Origin: an uncultured Collinsella sp.
GTDB taxonomy: Bacteria > Actinomycetota > Coriobacteriia > Coriobacteriales > Coriobacteriaceae
Length of the DNA: 64,000 nt
NCBI GenBank assembly: GCA_902493855.1
Contig: CABUQV010000011.1
Span: 1-64,000 of the forward strand
Direction: 5' to 3'
A program made the position numbers and the translations under genes. Shown piece after piece: positions 8,555 through 16,683 of this stretch; positions within the stretch are counted from its first letter, which is position 1, and each line of letters begins with the position of its first letter. The notes under the pieces are model-generated. The model did not search any database. It worked only from the letters and a program-made list of their open reading frames with translations, and was not told the DNA's origin.

Positions 8555-8977
8555 CTAACTCACCGTCTCCTCGCCAAAGCGATACAGCTCCTCGTTGACC
8601 TTTTGGAGGCTGCACCCGCGATCGATACAAAAGATGATAATCGCATCGCGACGGTCCTTGCAGTTAAGGACGCTTACCCCGGCAGCCGTCAGCGCACGGT
8701 TGGTCTCTTTGAGCGTCAGCGCCATCGCAAAGGCAATCTGCAGCACCTTATTGCGGCTCGGATGCCGCGCACCGGTAAAGATCTGATACCCAAAGGTCTC
8801 ATTGAGATCGGCCATACGAACCACGCGCGAGCGCTCCAAGCCCTTTTCCTGCAGCAGCTGCTTCAGGTAGTCCGAAAGCGACGGGGCGGCAAAGTCGTGT
8901 TCTTTGATATAGCCATCGATGTTTGGCGCGTCGAGAAGCTCATTGAGCAACTCCTCGGTCAGCTTTTTATCGGGCAT
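8555..8977 (-). CDS. HTH (XRE-like) small protein upstream of the kinase
   Basis: The 140-residue protein contains a lambda-repressor-like region: SLSDYLKQLLQEKGLERSRV, then GYQIFTGARHPSRNKVLQIAFAMAL, which matches helix-turn-helix spacing, then LKETNRALTAAGVSVL. A strong GGGGGAGGTGA precedes ATG 8977. Genes of this type are often paired with a Ser/Thr kinase, and it may be its substrate or regulator. That link is inferred from order and shared strand only. Confidence 0.7.
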   Translation of the reverse strand: MPDKKLTEELLNELLDAPNIDGYIKEHDFAAPSLSDYLKQLLQEKGLERSRVVRMADLNETFGYQIFTGARHPSRNKVLQIAFAMALTLKETNRALTAAGVSVLNCKDRRDAIIIFCIDRGCSLQKVNEELYRFGEETVS

Positions 8978-9009
8978 ACGACTTCACCTCCCCCAGTGCA
9001 TGCAACATG

Positions 9010-9453
9010 CTAGAAACCGCTTACGTCCGAACGCTCCCAGCTAGCAACCTGGTCGGGAGACACCGTACCCAGCGCCTCGAACTTCCAGGAGCCGCCCGCC
9101 TTCAGATGATTGGTGTTTGCAAGAGCCGTTCCAACCTGGTTGCCATCGGCATCGTACAGAACATATTCAATCTGAATGTAGCTCTTTTCCTTGTCCGTGT
9201 TATTGGTCAGCGTGCCCGTGATCTTATAGGTAAACTGATTGGAAGTGTCTTCAGCCTCGTCAGCAATGGTATACGGTTCTTGCGGTTCTTTTCGCTCCTC
9301 AGCCTGCTGTGTCGTCTCGGCAGGTTTTGCCGAATCGCTCGCAGACGAATCGGTTGAGTTGTCGCCCATAGAGCCCACGGCACCGACAATAACCAGCACC
9401 ACGATGATGCCTAGGACAATCTTGCCGATCGGCTTCTTTCCCTCTTTTGCCAT
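9010..9453 (-). CDS. Membrane-anchored FxLYD-domain protein
   Basis: The 147-residue protein has a short cytoplasmic Lys-rich start, one membrane segment (KIVLGIIVVLVIVGAVGS), a Ser/Asp/Glu-rich spacer, and a beta-sandwich resembling FxLYD domains (FTYKITGTLTNNTDKE, YIQIEYVLYDADGNQVG, WKFEALG). Such domains are extracytoplasmic and often sit on surface proteins without known enzymatic role. Its ribosome site lies within a perfect 14-bp hairpin (see 9459-9512), which suggests translational control. Confidence 0.75.
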   Translation of the reverse strand: MAKEGKKPIGKIVLGIIVVLVIVGAVGSMGDNSTDSSASDSAKPAETTQQAEERKEPQEPYTIADEAEDTSNQFTYKITGTLTNNTDKEKSYIQIEYVLYDADGNQVGTALANTNHLKAGGSWKFEALGTVSPDQVASWERSDVSGF

Positions 9454-9458
9454 TATTC

Positions 9459-9512
9459 ATCCTTCCTACGATCCGGCTACCGTGCCGGCACACAGCACAT
9501 CGTAGGAAGGAT
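9459..9512 (-). promoter_or_regulatory. Leader hairpin that would hide the ribosome site of the FxLYD gene
   Basis: ATCCTTCCTACGAT (9459-9472) and ATCGTAGGAAGGAT (9499-9512) are a perfect 14-bp inverted repeat. An inner CCGG/CCGG stem occupies 9473-9488. On the minus-strand transcript the 3' arm contains AGGAAGG, the Shine-Dalgarno sequence 7 bases before ATG 9453. Confidence 0.7.
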
Positions 9513-9617
9513 TGAACTTGAATTCATTAGCTGAGAGCCAAGGCTGCGGTAAACGGCCAATGCAGTTATCCAAACGTTGAGCAAACGCACTTTGCGCAAC
9601 CGTCTGCTGGCAGCGCA

Positions 9618-9941
9618 TCAACCCACCGTGACGGATTCCCCGGTAAAGGCACTGATCATCAACAGGACAAAGAACACCAGGTAGCTGACACTCAGCAAGT
9701 ACGCAATAATCAGGAAGACGACCCAGCCGACATTGGTTTTACCGTCGGCACGGCGTTGCTCGCGATTACGGCAAAGCCAAATCGTCACGCCAATGGCCAC
9801 AATCAGCAACACGAGTGCCGCTGCTGCCAACCCGGCAAGCGCAAACATCACGCCAATGCTCACAGCAATAACCGGAAGCAGCAGCAAGCCGCAGCCACAC
9901 CCACCGGGACTATAAACGGCAGACTGTCGGCATCGCCTCAT
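9618..9941 (-). CDS. Small cysteine- and glycine-containing membrane protein
   Basis: This 107-residue protein is not recognised. It starts with a basic Cys-containing tail, then two to three membrane segments (CGLLLLPVIAVSIGVMFALAG, AAAALVLLIVAIGVTIWL, VVFLIIAYLLSVSYLVFFVLLM) with a short charged loop NREQRRADGK. The ATG at 9941 is preferred: GGAG is formed by the last codons of the M20 gene. The coding regions are two bases apart, so translation is probably coupled to that amidohydrolase. Confidence 0.65.
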   Translation of the reverse strand: MRRCRQSAVYSPGGCGCGLLLLPVIAVSIGVMFALAGLAAAALVLLIVAIGVTIWLCRNREQRRADGKTNVGWVVFLIIAYLLSVSYLVFFVLLMISAFTGESVTVG

Positions 9942-9943
9942 CG

Positions 9944-11131
9944 TCACTCCATCACAAGCAATCGTTTGTAGACATCGAGGCCTTTGAGAAGAATCTCCTC
10001 GTCAAAGAGCATGGTATCGGTATGCAGAGCGCTCATCGCATAGGCTGGGCAGTCATCAGCGTCGATCGGGTTTTCTTGTCCTTCTGGCACGCCCGTGCCC
10101 AGCAAGAAGAACACGCCCGGCAGATGGCGCTGATAGAAAGCAAAGTCCTCGGCAATTAACAGCGGCTCGTCCACAAGTTGCAGCTCGGACAAGGCAGGCG
10201 CAATGCAGGCAAACAACTCGGGGTCGTTATCGACCGGTGGATAGCCCTCGGCGAAGTCGAGATCATACGTGCAGCCCGTTGCGGTGCACGCTTCGTCGAG
10301 CACACGGCGCACGCCCTCGCGCGCACGGTCGAACATAGCGTCTGTAAACACGCGCAAGCTACCAGCAACATGGGCCTCCCCCGCCACCGCATTGCAGACG
10401 GTACCGGCCTGCAGCAGACCAAACTTGCCGATACAGGGCTCGTCGGTGCCCAGCTCGTCCATCAGTTCGCGCTCGGCAACCAAAAACTTCGCCGCCGCCA
10501 ACGCGGCATCGTGCGACTCCTCAACCGGCACACCATAAGTCTTAGCGATATGGATGCTCGTCCCGTGAATATGAATGTGTGTCTCACTCGAACGCGCCAG
10601 CAGCGGACCGGAACAACTCGCCAACGTGCCGGCAGGCAGATCGGGCCACACATGGAAGCCAAAAATGCGGTCAGCCCCATAGCGCTCGAACACACCGCTC
10701 TCGCATACCGTCTTGGCACCACCGGTCGTTTCCTCGGCCGGCTGGAACACAAAGAGAACGTTGCGCCTAATGGCGCCCGGCTGCTCGCGAATCGTACGGT
10801 CGACATACGTCGCGGCGGCAAGTGCCATGGCCATGTGTCCGTCATGTCCGCAAGCGTGCATCTTGCCGGGATGGGTCGAGGCAAAGGCCGCTCCCGTCGC
10901 CTCCGCGATGGGCAGCGCATCCATATCGGCGCGAATCGCTGTGGCATGCGCGGCACCAACGCCGGCGTCGAAGAAAGCGCAGACGCAGCTGGGGCACGGA
11001 TGGGTCACCTCGCAAGCGAGCGGTGCCAACACGCCCTCGATATAGGCAATGGTTTGCGGAAGATCGAAATCGAGCTCCGGAATGCGATGCAGGTCGCGAC
11101 GATAGCGACGAAGTTCTTGGAGCTCGGTCAT
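9944..11131 (-). CDS. M20 family amidohydrolase (hippurate/N-acyl-amino-acid type)
   Basis: The 395-residue metallohydrolase carries the M20D metal motifs MHACGHDGHMAM and FQPAEETTGGAK, plus RADMDALPI. The lid/dimer domain occupies the middle, and a late histidine (MSALHTDTM) completes the site. Members cleave N-acyl or amide groups from amino acids or small peptides in the cytoplasm. No signal peptide is seen. GGAAGGA precedes ATG 11131; longer upstream starts lack support. A 12-bp palindrome lies just upstream (11163-11174). The small membrane gene 9618-9941 follows with tight coupling. Confidence 0.9.
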   Translation of the reverse strand: MTELQELRRYRRDLHRIPELDFDLPQTIAYIEGVLAPLACEVTHPCPSCVCAFFDAGVGAAHATAIRADMDALPIAEATGAAFASTHPGKMHACGHDGHMAMALAAATYVDRTIREQPGAIRRNVLFVFQPAEETTGGAKTVCESGVFERYGADRIFGFHVWPDLPAGTLASCSGPLLARSSETHIHIHGTSIHIAKTYGVPVEESHDAALAAAKFLVAERELMDELGTDEPCIGKFGLLQAGTVCNAVAGEAHVAGSLRVFTDAMFDRAREGVRRVLDEACTATGCTYDLDFAEGYPPVDNDPELFACIAPALSELQLVDEPLLIAEDFAFYQRHLPGVFFLLGTGVPEGQENPIDADDCPAYAMSALHTDTMLFDEEILLKGLDVYKRLLVME

Positions 11132-11162
11132 AAAGGATCCTTCCATGGGGCATATCCATTCG

Positions 11163-11174
11163 CACAATATTGTG
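11163..11174. promoter_or_regulatory. Perfect palindrome upstream of the M20 gene
   Basis: CACAATATTGTG is a perfect 12-bp palindrome centred 37 bases before the minus-strand ATG at 11131. It could be a dimeric repressor site; no regulator is assignable. Confidence 0.35.
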
Positions 11175-11281
11175 ATGCAGAATTGTGACGCCCTTGTTTC
11201 TAACATATCCCTGCATTTTTTAAACGTTATATACGAATACTCTTGTTTGGTAAAGTGCAACGTGATAGGGTCTTTACCACT

Positions 11282-11439
11282 TGATAGAGGCGCGGGCACG
11301 AAGAGCCGCGGGCGAGCCGGCAGGCTTTGACCCCGTGGGGAGGCGAAACCCGCCGAACTGGGTTTTTCGGGCACGAACAACCTGGTGGGCCTGTGGGAAA
11401 CACCCACAGGACTGTCTGCAGCAATGCGGGAGCGCTATC
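11282..11439 (+). ncRNA. Lysine riboswitch (L box)
   Basis: The conserved lysine-aptamer elements occur in order: GATAGAGGCGCGGGCACGAA with AAGAG (11283-11305), GGGGAGGCGAAACCCGCCGA (11337-11356), a CCTGTGGGAAACACCCACAGG arm (about 11391-11410), ACTGT (11411-11415) and AGCGCTATCC (11431-11440). P1 is GATAG 11283-11287 with CTATC 11435-11439. It lies 72 bases upstream of the lysine operon, which matches the class. Confidence 0.92.
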
Positions 11440-11510
11440 CGGACATGGGGTCCACGCTATGCGGATTCGATGCGCAGATGGCGCCGTCTGGATAGCGAGG
11501 TTTACGGGAC
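11440..11510 (+). promoter_or_regulatory. Riboswitch expression platform over the lysA ribosome site
   Basis: GGATAGCG at 11490-11497 adjoins the GAGG (11497-11500) before ATG 11511. It is fully complementary to CGCTATCC at 11432-11439, which includes the P1 3' strand, and its ATAGCG also to CGCTAT at 11455-11460. Competing hairpins of this kind suggest control of translation start rather than termination. There is no U-tract. Confidence 0.6.
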
Positions 11511-13820
11511 ATGGCATTGACCCCCAACGAGGCATATGCGGCCAAGCAGCCGTTTGTGGACAAGGAGACACTCGAGCATATCGTCGAGCAGTTCCCCACG
11601 CCGTTTCATCTATACGACGAGGCGGGCATCCGCCGCAACATGCAAGAAGTGCGCGACGCCTTTGCATGGAACCCGGGCTTTAAGGAATACTTTGCCGTCA
11701 AGGCCAACCCCAACCCGGCGCTCATCTCCATTCTCAACGAATACGGCTGCGGCTGCGATTGCTCGAGCTATACCGAGCTCATGATCGCCCGCTCGCTGGG
11801 CATCATGGGACACGACATCATGTTCTCTTCCAACGACACGCCGGCTGCCGACTTTGAGCTCGCCAACAAGCTGGGTGCCATCGTCAACTTTGACGACATC
11901 AGCCACATCGAGTTCTTTGAGCGTGTTGCGGGGCCCATCCCCAAAACGGTCAGCTGCCGCTTTAATCCAGGCGGCCTGTTCCAACTCTCCAACGGCATCA
12001 TGGATAACCCGGGCGACTCCAAATATGGCATGACCACCGAGCAGCTCTTTGAGGCCTTCCGCATGCTCAAGGCCAAGGGCGCCGAGAATTTTGGCATCCA
12101 TGCCTTCCTTGCCAGCAACACCGTCACTAACGACTACTATCCCAAGCTCGCACGCATCCTCTTTAAACTTGCCGTGCTCCTGGAGCGCGAGACCGGCGCA
12201 CATGTCGCCTTTATCAATCTGTCCGGCGGTGTGGGTATCCCCTACCTGCCCGAGCAGCAGGCCAACGACATTCACGCCATCGGTGAGGGCGTACACGCAG
12301 CCTACGACGAGATTCTGGTCCCCGCCGGCATGGGCGATGTGGCGATCTGCACCGAGATGGGTCGCTTTATGATGGGCCCCTACGGCTGCCTGGTCACCAA
12401 GGCCATCCACGAGAAGCAGATCTACAAGGACTATATCGGCGTGGACGCAAGCGCCGTCGATCTGATTCGTCCTGCCATGTATGGCGCCTACCACCACATT
12501 ACGGTGATGGGCCAGCCGGGTGGCGACGACAAGACCACAGCGCCCGTCACGGACACCTACGACATCACGGGCAATCTGTGCGAGAACAATGACAAGTTCG
12601 CCATCGACCGCGAGCTTCCGCATATCGACATGGGCGACCTGCTCGTGATTCACGACACCGGCGCGCATGGCCACTCTATGGGCTACAACTACAACGGCCG
12701 CCTGCGCTCCGCCGAGGTCCTGCTGCGCCCCGATGGCTCGGCAGACCTCATTCGCCGCGCCGAGCGCCCGGGCGATTACTTTGCCACGCTCGACGTGCTG
12801 CCGTGCGGCCGCGAGCTGCTGGCCAAATCGCGCGCCGAAAGCGCCCGCCGTCGCGCTCAGGACGAGCGCCTAGCAGTCGCCGCCCAATGGAACAAACGCG
12901 TCCAGATCGCGGAAGCGAAGGAGAAGAACATGGATATCCGCAATCTCGAGGGCTCAATCGTCGCCCTTGTCACGCCGTTTAAAAAGGACGGCAGTGTCGA
13001 CTTTGACGCGCTTGAGCGCCTTATCGATTTCCACCTGCAAAACGGCACTGACGCCATCCTCACCCTGGGCACCACCGGTGAGAGTGCCACGATGACCGAT
13101 GACGAGGACAACTCCGTCGTCGCCGCTGTGGTCAAGCATGTTGCAGGACGCGTCCCCGTTATTGCCGGCTCGGGCTCCAACTCCACGCAGACCATGCTCA
13201 CCAAGTCGCTCACCTATCAGGGCCTGGGCGCCGACGGTCTGCTGCTCATCACCCCCTACTACAACAAGTCCAATGAAGAGGGTATCTATCAGCACTTTAA
13301 GACCGTCGCCGATGCCGTGGACATCCCCTGCATCCTGTACAACATCCCCGGCCGCTGCGGCTGCGGTATCAGCGAGCGCAACGTAGAGCGCCTGGCCGCG
13401 CACGCCAACATCATGGGTATTAAGGAGGCCTCGGGCAACGTCGCCTACGCGGCCAAGATCGCCCACCTGCTGTCAGACGACTTCCGCATGTACTCGGGCG
13501 AGGACGCGCTTACCGTACCGCTCATGAGCCTGGGTGCTTCGGGCACCATCAGCGTGTGGGCCGATGTGCAGCCGCAGCTCGTACATGACATGTGCCGCGC
13601 TTATCTGGACGGCGACGTAGCGCGCGCCCGCGATATACAGATTGCCGGCCAGCCGCTCATCAATGCCCTCTTTAGTGAGGTCAACCCCATCCCCGTCAAA
13701 GAGGCGCTCGCTCAAATGGGTATGATCGAGGCAAACTACCGCATGCCGCTGTGCCCCATGGCAGACGACACGCGCTCTGCACTTACCGATGCCCTGAAGG
13801 GAGCTGGTCTGCTTGATTAA
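11511..13820 (+). CDS. lysA-dapA: Fused diaminopimelate decarboxylase / dihydrodipicolinate synthase (LysA-DapA)
   Basis: One uninterrupted frame of 769 residues joins the last and an early enzyme of lysine synthesis. Residues 1 to about 440 are LysA, a PLP enzyme with Lys64 in FAVKANPNP, glycine loop LSGGVGIPY and CENND, converting meso-DAP to lysine. A charged helical linker (about 441-473, Arg/Ala/Glu/Lys-rich) leads to DapA from Met474: GTTGES (about 519-524), Tyr610 in LYNIPGR and Schiff-base Lys638 in GIKEASGN. DapA condenses pyruvate with aspartate semialdehyde. No stop separates the halves, but a strong internal ribosome site precedes Met474, so free DapA may also be made. The gene sits behind a lysine riboswitch and overlaps dapB by 8 bases. 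Confidence 0.9.
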   Translation: MALTPNEAYAAKQPFVDKETLEHIVEQFPTPFHLYDEAGIRRNMQEVRDAFAWNPGFKEYFAVKANPNPALISILNEYGCGCDCSSYTELMIARSLGIMGHDIMFSSNDTPAADFELANKLGAIVNFDDISHIEFFERVAGPIPKTVSCRFNPGGLFQLSNGIMDNPGDSKYGMTTEQLFEAFRMLKAKGAENFGIHAFLASNTVTNDYYPKLARILFKLAVLLERETGAHVAFINLSGGVGIPYLPEQQANDIHAIGEGVHAAYDEILVPAGMGDVAICTEMGRFMMGPYGCLVTKAIHEKQIYKDYIGVDASAVDLIRPAMYGAYHHITVMGQPGGDDKTTAPVTDTYDITGNLCENNDKFAIDRELPHIDMGDLLVIHDTGAHGHSMGYNYNGRLRSAEVLLRPDGSADLIRRAERPGDYFATLDVLPCGRELLAKSRAESARRRAQDERLAVAAQWNKRVQIAEAKEKNMDIRNLEGSIVALVTPFKKDGSVDFDALERLIDFHLQNGTDAILTLGTTGESATMTDDEDNSVVAAVVKHVAGRVPVIAGSGSNSTQTMLTKSLTYQGLGADGLLLITPYYNKSNEEGIYQHFKTVADAVDIPCILYNIPGRCGCGISERNVERLAAHANIMGIKEASGNVAYAAKIAHLLSDDFRMYSGEDALTVPLMSLGASGTISVWADVQPQLVHDMCRAYLDGDVARARDIQIAGQPLINALFSEVNPIPVKEALAQMGMIEANYRMPLCPMADDTRSALTDALKGAGLLD
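12918..12932 (+). promoter_or_regulatory. Internal ribosome site and start of dapA inside the fused frame
   Basis: AAGGAG (12918-12923) lies 6 bases before ATG 12930, the start of the canonical DapA N-terminus MDIRNLEGSIVALVTPF. The coding region from here to 13820 would give a normal 296-residue DapA. Confidence 0.7.
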
Positions 13821-14553
13821 GACCGTCATTATGGGAACGGGCCGCATGGGCTCGCTCATCCGCACTACCGCCGAGGGCGTTGTCGACGCCGCCGGTCAAC
13901 CCGTTTTTGATATCGTGGCCCAGATTGGCTTCGATTTGAGCGAGCTCGAGAACGCACCGGTCGCCGATGTGATTATCGACTTCTCGAACGTCGTGACCTT
14001 CGATGCCGTCGTCGCCTATGTCGAGCGCACGGGCGCGGCGTTGGTCTCGGGCACCACAGGCTACACCCCCGAGCAGATGGACCGTCTGCGTGAGCTGGGC
14101 CAGAACACCCGCGTTATGCACTCGGGCAATTACTCCATCGGCATCGCAGCCCTGCGTCATCTAGTGGCCCAGGCCACGCGCGAGTTGCCCGGCTTTGACT
14201 GCGAAATCGTCGAGACGCACCATAACCAAAAGGTCGACGCCCCCAGCGGTACCGCCAAGCTGCTGCTCGACGCCGTAGTCGAGGCCGAGCCCGAGACAGG
14301 CTACCACCCCGTCTACGGACGCGAGGGCATGTGCGGCGCGCGCGATCCCAAGGAGATCGGCATGCACTCGCTGCGCGGTGGCGCTGTCGCCGGCGTCCAC
14401 GAAGTGAGTTTCTTTGGCCAGGACGAGGAGGTCACGCTCACCCACCGCGCCACGAGCCGTCAGATCTTCGTCAACGGCGCCCTGGCCGCCGCCCAGAAGC
14501 TCGTCACCCGCGAACCCGGCTTCTATACGTTCGACCAGGTCATGTTTGCCTAA
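13813..14553 (+). CDS. dapB: 4-hydroxy-tetrahydrodipicolinate reductase
   Basis: The 246-residue enzyme reduces the DapA product with NAD(P)H. It shows the nucleotide-binding GTGRMG (residues 8-13), a DFSN segment, SGTTGYT, and the substrate loop ETHHNQKVDAPSGTA. The start is a TTG at 13813 with AAGGGAG about 9 bases upstream, overlapping the end of the dapA frame by 8 bases. This indicates coupled translation in the riboswitch-controlled operon. Length is typical for the family. Confidence 0.93.
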   Translation: MIKTVIMGTGRMGSLIRTTAEGVVDAAGQPVFDIVAQIGFDLSELENAPVADVIIDFSNVVTFDAVVAYVERTGAALVSGTTGYTPEQMDRLRELGQNTRVMHSGNYSIGIAALRHLVAQATRELPGFDCEIVETHHNQKVDAPSGTAKLLLDAVVEAEPETGYHPVYGREGMCGARDPKEIGMHSLRGGAVAGVHEVSFFGQDEEVTLTHRATSRQIFVNGALAAAQKLVTREPGFYTFDQVMFA

Positions 14554-14592
14554 CCAGGTATCAACCGAATCCACCCAAAGGAGAGATAGCAA

Positions 14593-15312
14593 ATGAGCAA
14601 CGCAGCCGAGATGGATGCCCAGGAGATTATCAACTACATCGCCACCGCGCCCAAAAAGACACCTGTCAAGCTGTACGTGCGCGAAAAGCCCGGCATGAAG
14701 GTCCAGTGGGGCGATGCGCACGTCTACGGTGGTCGTCGCGGCAAGACCGTCTTTGGCGACTGGGAGGAACTCAAGGCCATCCTGGACGCCAATGCCGATT
14801 CCATCGATTACTACGACGTCGAGAATGACTGCCGCAACTCCGCCGTCCCCATGCTCGACCTTAAGGGCATCAACGCCCGCATTGAGCCGGGCGCGATTAT
14901 CCGTGACCGCGTCGAGATCGGCGATCGCGCCGTCATCATGATGGGTGCCATCATCAACATCGGCTCCGTCATTGGCGAAGGCTCCATGATCGATATGGGC
15001 GCCGTGCTGGGCGGCCGCGCCACCGTGGGCAAGAACTGCCACATCGGCGCCGGCACCGTGCTGGCAGGCGTCGTGGAGCCCGCCAGCGCCACGCCCGTCA
15101 TCATCGAGGACGACGTTATGATTGGCGCCAACGCCGTGGTCCTGGAGGGCGTGCGCGTGGGCAGGGGCGCTGTTGTTGCCGCCGGCGCCGTGTGCGTCGA
15201 GGACGTCCCCGCCGGTGCCGTCGTGGCCGGTGTCCCCGCCCGCGTCATCAAGATGCGCGACGAGAAGACCAACAGCAAGACCGGTCTCGAGGAAGGTCTG
15301 CGCCAGCTGTAG
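14593..15312 (+). CDS. dapH: Tetrahydrodipicolinate N-acetyltransferase (DapH/DapD type)
   Basis: The 239-residue protein is a left-handed beta-helix acyltransferase with many hexapeptide repeats (IEPGAIIRDRVEIGDRAVI, IGEGSMIDMGAVLGGRATVG, IGAGTVLAGVVEPA, VIIEDDVMIGANAVVLEGV). Its short N-terminal domain fits the acetyl branch enzyme DapH of Bacillus rather than the succinyl enzyme of E. coli. It transfers acetyl from acetyl-CoA onto the amino group of tetrahydrodipicolinate. A strong AAGGAGAGA precedes the ATG. It closes the lysine operon. The acetyl branch would next need an N-acetyl-DAP aminotransferase, possibly the gene at 19123-20286. Confidence 0.88.
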   Translation: MSNAAEMDAQEIINYIATAPKKTPVKLYVREKPGMKVQWGDAHVYGGRRGKTVFGDWEELKAILDANADSIDYYDVENDCRNSAVPMLDLKGINARIEPGAIIRDRVEIGDRAVIMMGAIINIGSVIGEGSMIDMGAVLGGRATVGKNCHIGAGTVLAGVVEPASATPVIIEDDVMIGANAVVLEGVRVGRGAVVAAGAVCVEDVPAGAVVAGVPARVIKMRDEKTNSKTGLEEGLRQL

Positions 15313-15319
15313 AAGTTAC

Positions 15320-15540
15320 GCGGTTTTACCAAACCGCATAACGGCTCGACGCTGCAAATGCCCCTAAGCGACAATCTGACGTTCAATCGTCGGTCGTGTA
15401 CCGAAGTACGCTTCCCTCCTCTTTCGCGTCACCTTGCTCGCCTAGGGGCATTTTCGCTGACGTATGCCCAACCTGCGGCGCAATGTCAGCAACCAAGCCG
15501 AAAACAAAAAAGGCCGAAGTCCCGAAGGGCCTCGGCCTTT
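15320..15540 (+). terminator. Run of three hairpins ending the lysine operon
   Basis: GCGGTTT-TACC-AAACCGC lies at 15320-15337. AAATGCCCCTAAGCGA at 15356-15371 pairs imperfectly with TCGCCTAGGGGCATTT at 15438-15453 and is followed by TT. AAAGGCCGA at 15509-15517 pairs with TCGGCCTTT at 15532-15540, and this last hairpin also faces the minus-strand gene ending at 15568. No coding signal was seen in the 255 bases. Confidence 0.7.
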
Positions 15541-15567
15541 GCTTTCTCGCTGTAGGCGCAACGCAAC

Positions 15568-16572
15568 TTATCGATTCTCGATGCTACCGATATTTTTGAG
15601 CTCGATGGAGATGAGGCCGTTAGGCTCATTGACGAACTCAATGTACTCGGAGTTGGAACCCATCTCGGCCGGGAAGCTGATCTCGATACCCGTGTCGGTA
15701 CGGATCTTATGATTGCGCACCGCCGCGCGTTCGACCTGCTTGCGCTCCACGGGCACACGCTCAGGCACCTTCTCCTCGGTCAGTGCCGCGCGCACGCTCT
15801 CCTTGATGACCGGCTCGTCCTCAAAGACCTCGTCGACGATATCCCAAGGCGGCAGCTCCTCGTCATCCTCGACCTTCTCGGCAACAGCAGCCTTAACCTT
15901 GGCGAGCGCTACGGCCGTATTGGCACCGTGTTCCTCGGCGACTTCCTCGACCACACGCGTCACGGTGTCGATGACCTCCTTGCCCGATACGCCCGTGTCG
16001 CACTGCAGCAGGCCATCGGGGATAAGCATACGGTCCTCGCCGGCGATCTTGCGTTTCTTGTCCACATAGCCGATCTCCATGGTGCTTGCACGCACGATTG
16101 CATAGCTCGGCACCTTTTGCGAGGGATTCGGCAGAATGGCGTAGTGGCGCGCAATGTCGTTGCGCACCTCGCCCTCTTCGCGACCCACCTCGTGCATAAA
16201 AGCCTGCTTGGAGCCCAGCAGCATCACGGCAAACCAGCGGGCATCCTCATCGTCATCAAAGTCCGCCACAAGCACGTCAGTGGACTCGGCTTTCTCGGCC
16301 TTGGTAAGTTCGGAAGAGATGAACTCCGCAATCTGCTGAGACAGGTCCACGAACTCACGCTCACCAAAGAAATAGCCCTTGAGCTCGCCGCCGAATGCGG
16401 AGTTCCCGGCAAACGTGGCGCGTTTATTGTCGGCCGAGGTGCGTGCGCGGCGCAGATGCGTGGTCACGAAGTTGCGCACGGTACGGCTCTCGATATCGAG
16501 CTCTCGCTGGCTCATGACGTTGACGGCAGAGTCAAAGTCCAGGATATGCAGAATCGCGTGATTGATTTTCAT
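15568..16572 (-). CDS. Nucleoid-associated protein, NdpA/YejK family
   Basis: The 334-residue protein begins MKINHAILHILDFDS, the typical start of the 37-kDa nucleoid-associated family (NdpA). It continues with RTVRNFVTTHLRRA, VLVADFDDDEDARWFAVMLL, HYAILPNPSQ and a C-terminal acidic then basic region ending in NEPNGLISIELKNIGSI. Family members bind nucleoid DNA; the function is not well defined. The ATG at 16572 is preferred to an ATG 9 bases earlier because it gives the family N-terminus. No operon partner is evident. Confidence 0.8.
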   Translation of the reverse strand: MKINHAILHILDFDSAVNVMSQRELDIESRTVRNFVTTHLRRARTSADNKRATFAGNSAFGGELKGYFFGEREFVDLSQQIAEFISSELTKAEKAESTDVLVADFDDDEDARWFAVMLLGSKQAFMHEVGREEGEVRNDIARHYAILPNPSQKVPSYAIVRASTMEIGYVDKKRKIAGEDRMLIPDGLLQCDTGVSGKEVIDTVTRVVEEVAEEHGANTAVALAKVKAAVAEKVEDDEELPPWDIVDEVFEDEPVIKESVRAALTEEKVPERVPVERKQVERAAVRNHKIRTDTGIEISFPAEMGSNSEYIEFVNEPNGLISIELKNIGSIENR

Positions 16573-16650
16573 ATACGGCATTCCGTTCTAGATCGATTTC
16601 GGCACGAACCAGTATAGCGGTCGAGCCCGCCCCAGGCGCATCGAAGATTG

Positions 16651-16680
16651 GCGCATCGGGGACAGGTTGCTTTGTATCAA
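16651..16680. repeat. Dispersed short repeat, copy 2
   Basis: GCGCATCGGGGACAGGTT followed by GCTTTGTATCAA matches the copy at 17876-17910 (GTGCATTGGGGTCAGGTT, then ACTTTGCACCAA). The two copies flank the Mbeg1-like gene in the same orientation. Confidence 0.55.
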
Positions 16681-16683
16681 TGG

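Noticed and set aside
12850..12930. A sequencing frameshift hiding a stop between lysA and dapA
   Set aside because: Both halves and the linker are in the same frame with natural charged-helix composition, so no frame change is needed; strain comparison is still the decisive check.
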